From Morinoia aosen (Eukaryota; Arthropoda; Malacostraca; Amphipoda; Talitridae), in NCBI GenBank assembly GCA_030386875.1, contig CM059560.1, positions 25,848,183 through 25,912,182 of the forward strand: a stretch of DNA of 64,000 bases, in the 5' to 3' direction. Below, one piece after another: positions 33,760 to 45,700 of the stretch. The notes beneath the pieces were generated by a model. The model was not told where the DNA came from. It did no database searches and saw only the letters and a program-made list of their open reading frames with translations. Position 1 is the stretch's first letter; each line of letters starts with the position of its first letter. A program made the translations under genes and the position numbers.

Positions 33760-36700
33760 GTAAGTTCTTTGAGTGAACTGATGTCGTCATAAATCAAAAT
33801 TCGTTGAACAATATAAACTAATACGCGGTTTTCTTGTATTCATGTCGCAATAACTCGTCATCGTTACTTTTAAATTTCTATTCACACAAATTATTATTTA
33901 CCAATAAAATATGTTACTTAACATAAATATTTACCTTTGCTAAGACTGGGGTTTTTAAAAAGCATTGACGTTATTGAACTTGAATATTTTTCAACAGAAA
34001 TTCCGATCTTCCACAATATCTGCAAACTCACGTTGAACAACTCGCTGCGTCTCCAGACTGCATAGTGCCCTCATAATTTTCAATATTTTGACCTTCCAAA
34101 TGGAAATGAAAATACGACTTTGCGCAGTCTGGCTTGCTGAGGCGTTCATTTCAAGTTAGATTCCCTACTTTCGGTTCTAAGATGAAACTTCATAAGATTT
34201 GAGACACAAAACATGTAATAAAAAATTAAGTCTTCACTGTAGCTCCTCGGTCTATTCAACCTCGGTCTGCAAAATGTATTTAAAGTCTCAGTGCTAAGCT
34301 ATATTTTTTAGAGAATGGCAGTATTTAGATTTATGTATTTGATTTGCGTATAGTCTCTACCGTGCATTTGCTTGACGTAAGCTTCAAATGTGTATTCTAT
34401 CGAAATTCAAATTTTTCAATTTGAATTTTACGAAGTTCTCTGAAAGGAAGAATGACCTCATTTTCAAAATACTAGGTGTCTCACAAAAATGTCCCCGACT
34501 TTTTAATTGGTTGTATCTCCGCCTTAAATTAACATATATGAATTGTCTATTTCCACAATGTAGTAAATTTTGCTTTCTTTTCGAATAATTTAAGTTTTTG
34601 AAAATCGTTTCATAACCACTTTACAGTGATCGATTTGTGAAATGAGTAGAAAGCTAATTATTCAAAGTAAAAGTTTTTAAAACAATATTGATATTCTTCC
34701 TTGTTTTGTTTGGTACTTTCCAAAAACCCGAACAAACAAAAATTTTACAGAGTAACAAGTCATTACCTAAAATAACATTTAAATAAATAAAGCAATTTAG
34801 TATCCTTCGACATACCCTCCATTTCTCTCAAGGCAAGTATTACTTCTAGCCAGCATTGAACAATTAGTTTTTATACTCTTTGAGTAAATCGATCACTGTA
34901 AAGTGGTTATAAAACGATTTTCAAGAACTTAAATTATTCCAAAAAAAAACAAAATTTGCTATATTGTGAAAAAAAAGACAATTCAAATATATTAATTCAA
35001 AGATGAGATATAATCAATTGAAAAGTCGATGACATTTTTGTGGGACACTCGGTGTATTCTAAAAATATTTTTACGACTTCACGAATTCCGTTCTTATTCT
35101 TTGTGAGCTTTCAAGTGGGAATGCAAGTTTCCTGCGTACGTTCAAGATTGCGTGTATAGTACGAATCAAATATTTTCAAGCTTTGGTGTTGCTCTTTGGT
35201 TTATACTCTTTCGAAAATTATTGTTCCTTTTTTCTTATTTTCTCTTTAACTAACTCATTCCTCAATTCTGCTTTCACTCATCACTGTATCATTTAATTTT
35301 AATTATAAGAATAAAAATGAGTCCAGAAGTTACAATAAATATTATGCGCAAGAAGTATTACAGTCATTGTTGCATAAAGGGAATTTTACAGTAGAACTAC
35401 AATCAAAATAAGCTAGCAAATGCCTCATAAATGAAGTATGCCTTTAAAATTCTAGGGAAAATATTAGCTAATCCATAATTAAGTACCTGCATAGGATTAT
35501 CATAATGAAACTCTGAAGTTAGCAACGGTATAGAATCATATTAAACGCATAAATAAGGAAATTACACGTCGACCAAAGCTGACATTTTTGCAATGAGAAA
35601 TGCATTTTGTGTTGGCATTAGTTTTGCTAGATGCGTGTTTATCAGAAACGTCTCTGTGACAGTAGCGAACAAAGGAATTTATGCATTCTGAAGTGAGCAG
35701 TGTTCTGCAAATTATTGGTTATACATCAGTTATGTATTGAACTGACTGCAACGTTTTAAGTTTCGAGGCTGTACTTGTACTCTATAGTTACTAAATTGTT
35801 CTCTCTGTTTATACCGGGTTTAGTTCTTAACGTAACATTCTTTCAATACTGGAATGAATCATTACTACCGTGCCTTATTTGATTTATCTTATTTATTATC
35901 GAAATTCGATATTTTTGATGCACACTAATTTCTAAAATGGTTACAGATTTTAGATAAATGAATTGCTATAGCAGAGTAACATAAGCCAAGCAAGCCTCCA
36001 TTGAAAATCCGAACATCATTAAAAGTCAACAGAATGCTTGTTTGGAGAACATTAAAGAGATTCAAAGAGACCGGAAAACTAAGAAGTATCCCAGAGCAAA
36101 GTCGTCCCTATAGTACAAGTAGAATATCAAAACTAGTGAAATCAACCAAAGAGATGATTGTAGAGACAACAAAAGATCCGACAGATTTATGACGGAAGCG
36201 GCGATTGGGTCCCCTGGGATGATGTTCAAAATACTTCACAAATACTTGAAAACCACCCCATACAAACATTAATTAAACAGATCTCGTCTTCGAGTAGAGT
36301 GAACAAACGCCTGGTTAGAGCTGAAACTTAGCTTTCTCGCATCTTCTTCAGCGACGAAAAAAAAATTTAACATAAACAGAAAATCAATCCTTAAAGTAAT
36401 CGATTTTGGTCGAATTCTGGCGATCAGAGTGACCATTTCGGAAACAAGGCTCTGCTTATGCAATGATGTGAGTAGCCGTAACTGAAATAGAAAGAAGCTT
36501 GATCAAAATCTACAAAAAAAATTACGGAAATATTTCTTCCAGAGAAATCATTGTTGACTGGGGTTGAAGGCCATTTCAAAAAACGGGATTGACCATTTGA
36601 ACAAGACTCAGCAACCTCTCATGGAGCTAAGAAATCACGAGAGTAGTTGGCATCCAATGTTCCTCGCTCTTTTCAAAAGAGGAATGGCTTTCTTCTTGAC

Positions 36701-39700
36701 AGATCTTAATTCTCTCGATCGCAGTTTCTAGTTAATTTTAGATAGTAAGGTGTCAGAATAACAATGCCTAAATTTAAACGCTGTGAAAGTAAAAATCGCC
36801 ACAGAGTGGGCTAGAATCACCCCAAAATATTGTTGGTGATTCGTGCCAATAGTTTTCCATGCGTCTCTAGCGTTTTATCGGTGAAAATGGGGAGTATTTA
36901 AAATAAAATGTACAAATTTGTAATATTATCTTGAACTGTTATTATTTTTTTATATTGAATTTATGCATCATTTTTTTACAATTCAGTTAAGAAAGCATGA
37001 AAACATGGCGGTAATGGGCAAAAATGCTTGTGACTAATTCTTGACCTCCCTAGCTGTATACAACCGTTCACGTACGCTCCTGCGCTGGTGAATGGTAAGA
37101 ATTTACCAGACTCAATGAATAGTTTTCTGATCGACGGATGTACAAATCAAACTTCTCGCGTTTTCAAAGCTTTTTGTGAGTTTGCAACATTCCTTACGTT
37201 CAGTGTTTCTCGTTCTTTGCGTGGATTACGATATTAAATTATTTTTTTCTGTCGTGAGATTAACTCACGATTAGTTGTCGTTCCACATGAAAATTGTACA
37301 AAAGAAAATTGTACGTATTCAGTCTGCCTGCATATTTTTGTTTTTAATGTAAAGAATCGATGTTTGAAATCATCCAGATCGTTCTTCTTCTTTCCGATGG
37401 CTGTATGCGGAGTGGCTGTACGGAAGTGAATAGCAAACGCCAGGCCCACGGAACTGCAACAGCCGCACACCGTTCTGTCAAATGGAACAGCCACTATCTC
37501 CCTTTACTGATATAAATGTTTATCGAAATTTAATTTTTGCAGTACTTTTTCAATTAATTTTTTGCATTGCAAAAATGTAGTGCATGTAAAAAACACTATG
37601 TAGCAATAGAGCGAAAGTGGCTCTTAATGTATGTATGGTCAATTAACTAGAAATGCGCACACAGAGAAATGTAAACAAATATAGGTATCCTATAGTTTGA
37701 GGTAGCTCGTTTCCCTAACATATTTCGTTCCCCCACCGATGCATTTGAAGAAAATCATTTGTTTCAAAAAGTTCAGGGTGCTGCTATAGCGTGAGGTCTA
37801 CTACACTATAGCATGAGATCTACCTCAAGCTAGTACTATAGCATTAGCTAGGTTACTAATGGAAATTGCATGTTTCTATACACTTAATTCAGCTATAAAC
37901 ATTTCATTTGTACATCTCACATTGCACCTTGGTTGGCGATGTATAGCGGTATACCTCACTCTATAGTAGCTGCGAGTTAAGTTTTAATATCGGGCTGGAA
38001 TTACATTCAATGTGTACGGCTAAAGCTTCCAGAACCGTCCTTTAAATATATTTCATATGTAATATGTCATTTATATACGGCATTTACAAATGATGAAATG
38101 CAATTAAAAAATAGTTCCTTCAGTGATAGTAAAAACTAAATTACTTTCTACGAAAATTCTTCGTTACGATCATCTCTACTAAGATTAGAGTCAAATTGCA
38201 GTTAAATCATGCAGTCGATGCATTTGATGAGAGGAAATTCAACATTTCGTTGCACTCGAAGTAAAAAACACTAATTGCAACTAATATATTATGATTTAAA
38301 TTGGAAAATGTTTAGAAAATATGCTTTAAAATTATATGGAATGAACATACGCAAAATTAATGTTCAAATTAAGTGAGTTCAATGTACATGCATTATATGT
38401 CCGTCAGAAGCCACTAAGAATAAACGAGACATAAGCATAGAGACATTTTATTTCATTTCTGTTCATACTTTCGCTTGGAGGGAGAAAAAGGCGCCATTTG
38501 TGAAGAGAATTTGAGAGCTGATCTTCTCTAAAAATATAAAACATATCAATGAAGAGCGGGAACAAAAATAGTAGGAATAAACATACTTTAATTATTTGTA
38601 TTTTTACAGCCCTGACGGAGGGGAGCGGCATGCCGGGGGGCTGGAGAAGACCTCCTGAGGAACCTGGAGGTTGTGGGAGCTCAGGCGAGCTGCAGAACGT
38701 GGGTGGAGGAGATGCCTCCACGTCCAGGTACCAGCACCAGTACCCACACACCCTCCACCACCACCACCGCCAGCAGACGTTTTATGCCAGTGGGGGAAGC
38801 AGCTCGACCGCAGGTCCCCCATTCTCCACGCTACAGCAACTGTCGTCTTCCAGCGCGGCAACGCCGTCGCCTTCTTCCTCCTCTTCGTCCACGCCGTCGT
38901 CTGCCAGACTTGCCTCCAGGGGGCTGCGAGCCCACTCCGTGCGAGGGGTGCTGGGGCGCGGCGCCCAGGTGTCGAGAGGCTTCTCTATGCCGAGGTTAGA
39001 CTAGACAGCCCCCCCAGTTCACAACCTAACGTAATGTGGCTGTGGCCCTGTAACAAATGTCTGACGCGTAGTTACATAGTGACGTTACGTACTCGAGTAA
39101 TTGCATAACTTTACAAGAGTTTCAAGTACGCCAATCACGTGCGTGCATCAATCAATGATCAATGAGATCTGAATTTGTTTTCATCGCGTACTTTTGATAC
39201 TTTTAGAATCTCTTCAAAGTTCGGCGGTTTTCTCACACGTTTACTAGTGCAATTTTTTTCTCCGCTCTATAAGGTCAAGTTATATCTATTAAAAAATTTC
39301 TTTGACTTGGTTGTTATTCAGTGGTACCTCACAAAGCAACTGATAAAAAACTGCGACGATCGAAAAAATGAAAAGAATACGACCGGAAGTTGTTCAGAAG
39401 ACCTCAATTAATCATGACATGATCCTAGATTTTTTCGATGATAAATGATATTTTTCTCTCAATGCGTTCATTAGTTGTTTAGTGGATGCCTTATACATTT
39501 GTATAATGGATTTCCTTTACAATGCACAACTAATTCTCGTAATAGAATTCTAATATAATTGGAGAATGACTTCTCCATGTTTATGAGAGAATCAAAAGCA
39601 CGTCAACTTTTCTGTTAAAATATGGTTACGTGCGTAAAAAAAACTATTACACAGCTTGATACTTCTATGTTTTTTTTGCCTCACTTCTATACCAAATCAA

Positions 39701-42700
39701 AAATTGAGGCAATTAGAATACATCGATAGCACACTCGCATCATTTTTCTGTGTTCAAGCTTACTGTGCTGGGCAAATTGCTTCGTGGATGAATAAGAAAT
39801 CGATGCATGATACATTAACGGATCATTTTTGTGATTACCGTGTCCTTAGTAGTCAACAACGCTGGCTTCTCGAGATGTGGGCTGATGTACCTGTGGTCGG
39901 TTGCCTGGCTGTTGTGGTGCTTGTGGTCGGTTGCCTGACTGTTATGGTGCTTTGTTGACGGTTGCCTGACTGTTATGGTGCTTTGTTGACGGCTGCCTGG
40001 CTGTTATAGTGCTTGTGGACAGTTGCCTGGCGGTCATGGTGCTTGTAGACTGTAGATACGTTCGAAGCCCTTCGTTGTAAATCACTTAGTTTTCCCGTTG
40101 GAAAAAGGAAGCTATTAGCTACAATTTCGAACTCAACCTAGGTGTATGAAATATGTACCGGCTCGACCGATGCATTGTGGTGTTCTGGCATCAATTCCCA
40201 TGATTCTTGAGAACCCACGCATCATATCAGTAAGTATCAACTCGATTGGAATAAAATATCCTTGTTTTGTCGGAGACAGCAGCGCCTCCAACAGCAACCT
40301 GGCTGTGTCCAGACTGGGCTCGAGATCCAGTTCTCAGGATGGCCGGGCCAGAGGCGGCGCATGGTCGATAATGGGCGCGGACATGGATGTCGGTGTGGCC
40401 GACTGTAGTCTGCTGAGTCCCGCCAATGAGGAGTCTATCGTCCGTAATCTTAGCGCAAGATACGACAGTGATATCATATATGTGAGTGTTGATGATGTCG
40501 AGAGCACTTTCCTGAAAGTAGACCGCTGATGCCTTGGTCGATTACTTCAAATACGCATTACGATATTCGGCGAGAGTGCAAAGTGAAAAGAATGGTAGCA
40601 ATGATCAAATAAGTTTTGGGTATGATGAGTAATATCTAAGGAAAGTATTATAAAAACAAAACAAAATACCTGTTGGATAAAATTTTCTCCTGTAGTGTCA
40701 TATGCCTGTGATTCTTTAGTGTTTTTCGACGAACGGTTTTTCGTATTTAATTTGTGACATATTCGCATCGATATGCCAAGACTTCATTAGAAGTGTGCTT
40801 GCCAACTAGCCCTTACCAAGTCTTGCACCATCTATTATTTCCAAAAAATCAGTAGTATATGTATTTAACTTTTATCCTACGGTTTTTCGGAAAAAGAAGT
40901 CATTTGTATGGTTTCTGTTCTCAACAGAGTAAAGTCGGCTGTGATCTGGTGAGCGTGAACCCTTACCAACGTTTGGAGCTGTATACGCTGGAGCTCATGA
41001 GGGCATACCGCGCCCCTCTGCTCAGTGCCCTGCCCCCTCACTTGTGAGTAGCGTGTGGTGGTGAGGGCCCCTCTGCTTAGTGCCCTGCCCCATTACTTTT
41101 GAGTAGCATGTGGTGGTGAGGGCTCCTCTGCTTAGTGCCCTGCCCCCTCACATGTGAGTAGCGTGTGGTGGTGAGGGCCCTTTGCTCAGTGCCCTGGCTC
41201 CTCACTTGTGAGTAGCGTGTGGTGGTGAGGGCCCCTCTGTTCAGTGCCCTGCCCCCTCACTTGTGAGTAGCGTGTGGTGGTGAGGGCCCCTCTGCTTAGT
41301 GCCCTGCCCCCTCACTTGTGAGTAGCGTGTGGTGGTGAGAGCCACTCTGCTCAGTGCCCGATTGTGATCTCACCAGCTTACGGCTTGAGAACCTCTTCAT
41401 AAAGCTCCTGCTGAGATCTGTAGGTATAGGAATAGAATTTTAAGTAAAACATTTTATGGAACCTGAGTATCTTAACCTCAAGATGGTTCTAGCCTACCTC
41501 ACCCCGTCAACCAATATACTTGGGAATCACAAGTATAGTGACCACCACGCTGAGAGGTACGAGATCTAACCGCTCCGTTGTTATGTGATCTGCGCTACAT
41601 TTACTCGTACATGATCAGTTTCTTGATTTCGAGGAGTAAAAATAAATCCTTCTCATTTCTTTTCCTACTACTTAAAGAGTGCTTCTTAATTCACTATCAA
41701 GTAATGAAGGAATACTGCTTAATTGGGCTGATATTTTCATCTACCGCTGAGTTTTTCATGTATGGAATGTATGCTGAGTATTTTACTCAGTACTCTTGAA
41801 AAAATGCAGTGAACTTTTTTCAAATTTATGAAACACTGAGAAAGTTTTTTTGTAGTACCGAATATGATTCCATTTCTCTGAGTACTTGAAAGGGAATACG
41901 TTCACAAGGTATCTCTCAGAAAAGTAAAGCAGCAGTTAGTGTTTTAGAAATCACTCTAGACTACAATGAAACCCAACACCAGGCTACAAGATGAACACCA
42001 GGAAAACATGCTCAGGTGTGTCGGCCGCGCACGTGTAGCGTAAACGCAGCGCAATTGAAGTGCCATCGTGCATCTCTCTGCGCTGTTGTACTTAGTGGTT
42101 GGATGCCCGGTATTGTGGGGTTTTTTGACGGTGGTCTAGCTGTTGATTGCGGGTGGTTACGTGCGTTTGAACTTTGTAGATTTTGTCAGCTTTTAGCTTT
42201 TTAAGCGATTGATTATGCACATCTCACGCGCGCAATACTTGTTCGAGCTTCTATGCTGCTTTGTGTCTCAACTGAACGGTCGCCGAGCGATATACATGCT
42301 GTGCTGAGGTGTTGTGCGCCGTGTAGAGGTTTAAGTGATGCGCTGGAGTGACACCGTTGCACCGCTGGAGAGACACGAAACTGGAGCAACACGAGACTGG
42401 AGCAGCGTGAGACGGAAGCAACACGGAACTGAGAGATACGAGACTAAATTACCTCGAGGCTGGAGCAACACCAGACAGGAATAACGCGAGACTTTAGCTG
42501 TATGAGACTGGAGCAGCATGAGACTGGAGCAACACTGGACTGAGAGCCCCGAGACTGAATTAGCTCGAGACTGGAGCAACATGAGACTGGAATAGATATG
42601 AGACTGGAGCAACACCAAACAGGAATAACACGAGACTTTAGCTATGTGGGACTGCAGCAACACGAGACTGGAGAGACACGAGACAGCACAACGAGAACAC

Positions 42701-45700
42701 CAGCAATTAGGAGTGCTGCCATTGGCTGCTTCTGTCTCGTTCCTTCTGGGGCTGTCGGCAGCAGCTAGCCTGGGTGAGGGTGAACTGCGTGATGGTCACG
42801 TGGTTGGTGAGTGTGGTGGTGAGCTGCGTGGTGAGGGTGGTGGTGAGCTGCGTGTTGAGGGTGGTGGTGAGCTGCGTGGTGACGGTGGTGGTGAGCTGCG
42901 TGGTGAGGGTGGTGGTGAGCTGCGTGGTGAGGGTGGTGGTGAGCTGCCTGGTGAGGGTGATGGTGAGCTGCGTGGTGAGGGTGGTGGTGAGCTGCGTGGT
43001 GACGGTGGTGGTGAGCTGCGTGGTGAGGGGGTCTAGTGACGGCATGCTAGGGTGAGAGGTGCTGCTGACATATTTGAGCAGAAAAAAATACAAATTACAC
43101 CACATCATAGTTGAAGTATTTCAGTGAATTTTTTTAAAACTAATTATGACACATTGAACTGATTGGAAAACATAGAAAATTCGTCCGTTTTTCGAAGATG
43201 TTTACTTAGTCTTTGAGAAGCAAATATTTAAGAATTTATGGAACATGAAGTTTGAAAAATAAAGTCCATTCTTGAGGCAATCATCAAGGAATTTCTTACG
43301 CAGCTTCCCACCTGTCCCACCTGGTAATATGCAAAGTACGAACGCAAAGTACGTACAATGATTTAAAAAGCTACGTTTAAAATAAGCTTTACGTGGTGTT
43401 CAAAGTTGTGACGCGAAATGACGAGTGCGCCGTCACGGAGCTTGAGCTTGAACTTGAACTTGAACTTGAAATTGAGGGCCGACAGCGTCGGGGCCTTTGT
43501 AACGGCCTACAATTCCCTCCACAGTTATCACACAAAGAGTTCAGCGCCTGGTACCAGACTTGTCCACTAAACTACTCAGGATTTACCAATCCTTGTCACA
43601 AGCTGCCATTGGATGGCGTCACTGGGATAGCCAGTGCGTCAAAACACCATCCCCAGGCATATTGGGTCATTACTGACCATTCTACCTGACTGGCTCATTC
43701 CAGTCACTGTCTCTTACTCCAGGCACGCACAAGAAACAATTTCATAGCTTCAATGATACTCAAATTGCACTCCTGATCCAATCCAGCAAGACAGCTTATA
43801 CCGCAATCATCTTCAGCACATCTGGCATACCACTCATTCTCTCCATACTGCTCAAGCACCACATTCATAAAACTTTCTCTCTCTTGCTCATACTTACTAC
43901 ATTCCAGCACAAAATGCTCAATTGTTTCCTCCACTCCACTAATACACTGCCGACATAATCTGTTATTATTCTCATTCCACCTCCATGTACGTCTGTTCAC
44001 ACTCAATGACTTACATCTCACAGCAAACAAGAGTTGACTTCCAAAACTACCATCATAGAACATCTCAAACTTAGGTGCTTCTTTTTTCATATACCAGTCA
44101 AGTGTAGGCTTCCGCACCATGCTAAGCCTCCACTTATTCAATCCATACTCTTTTGTTTTCCTCTCAATCTCTTTCTTCCACCTCTTGCAGTCCCACTCAG
44201 GCCCTACACCTCCAGGATTTATTAAACTCCAGTCATCCACAGGTCTCCCAATTCTAACATGAATAATCTTTTGCATACTAAGCTTCCTTGCATGCCCCCA
44301 ACACACTTTCTCCCAATAGCTTACACTCAGATTCCATTCAAAAATTCGCTTTACCCATCTGCTATTCTGCATTCTTTCAATTCTCACCTTATAATTCAGC
44401 ACCGCCTTCATCATTCTTTCTGAAAATAGGCTCCACCCAAGGTCACCTCTAATGGCTTCTGTAGCTGTCCATTTTGGAGCACCCAATGCTAACCGTCCTA
44501 CCTTATTTTTTATTACATCCAGCTTTTCAAGATCACTTCCATTCCAGGCAAGAGCACTCATACCATACATGACACTAGGTACAGCAACATACTTCCACAT
44601 TCCTCTCACACATTCATACTTGTTTGCTCTGTATCTGGCCACGCTACTTAATCGTCCACTCCACTGCATAGCTTTTGCCACTTTCTCACCCTTAGTTCTA
44701 GTGCATCCATCTTCACTTATCATACAACCTAGATATTTGTATTCTTTTGTTCTACCTATTCTGATTTCTCCAATATTCCACAGTCTGTCTCTATCAGTCT
44801 CATCACTATTTATAACCATAACCTTGCTTTTGTCGGCACCGAAGTTCATCTTGAAATCTGTACTATATCCGTTCACAATGTCAAGCATCCTTTGCAGTTC
44901 ATGTCCACATCCACTAACCACAACCACATCATCAGCATACAACAAACAGCTCAGTCTCTCATTACCAACTTTCAGTCCTAAGCCACTCCTTCTCAGTCGA
45001 ACTGCTAATTCTTCTGTGTACAATCCAAACAACAGGGGAGACAGCTAGAGTACAGCCCTGTCTCACTCCTCTAACACTCCTCACTTGCCCCGTTTCCAAA
45101 TTTCCTAACCTGTATATAGCGCTTGTGTTCTCATACAGACTTTGTACAATTTTTACTATTTTTCTGCTAAACCCAACTTTTCTCAGAACTTCAAGGAGCC
45201 TAACCCGATCCACTCTGTCATACGCTTTTTCAATATCCAGGAATGCTAAATACACCTTCTTATCATCCTTCCTCATTCGCTCAATTATTTCACTCACTAC
45301 AAACAGATTATCTTCCCCACGTCTATCCTGCCTAAAACCACTGTTCTTCACCTAGGACTCCTAATTCCTCAACTAAATTTTTCATTCTCTCATTCAAAAT
45401 ACCACAAAATATCTTACATACAGTGTCACCCAGTGCAATTGGTCTGTAATTTTTAAGTTCTTTCATACTCTTATGTCCACCCTTATGCAACAGAACTACA
45501 TTACACTTGTTCCAGTCATCCGGTACTCTTTCACTCTTCCATATCTCATCAAATAAACATTTCAACATACTGACCACACTCTCTCCTCCAAATTTATAGA
45601 ACTCATATGGGATCTTATCAGGGCCACATGCCTTTCCATTTTTCACTTTCTTCAAAAAACTTACAATCTCTTCACAAGTGATTTCGTCTTCCATTTGCAG

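Noticed and set aside
32649-33776. Single-exon gene of 375 codons
   Set aside because: A strong GTAAGT donor lies six codons before the stop and its phase matches exon 2, so the frame is better read as an exon.
38963-38972. Alternative exon 2 donor CAG|GTGTCG at 38969
   Set aside because: Leaves phase 0, which no good acceptor of exon 3 accepts; the donor at 38995 leaves phase 2 and fits.
38404-39108. Minus-strand and alternative-frame ORFs over exon 2
   Set aside because: Overlap a GC-rich exon whose frame is fixed by phase-matched splice sites to exons 1 and 3.
42644-43108. Glycine/glutamate-rich or threonine-rich repeat proteins
   Set aside because: The frames arise from a 24-bp tandem repeat, a multiple of three; open in several frames on both strands and inside an intron.
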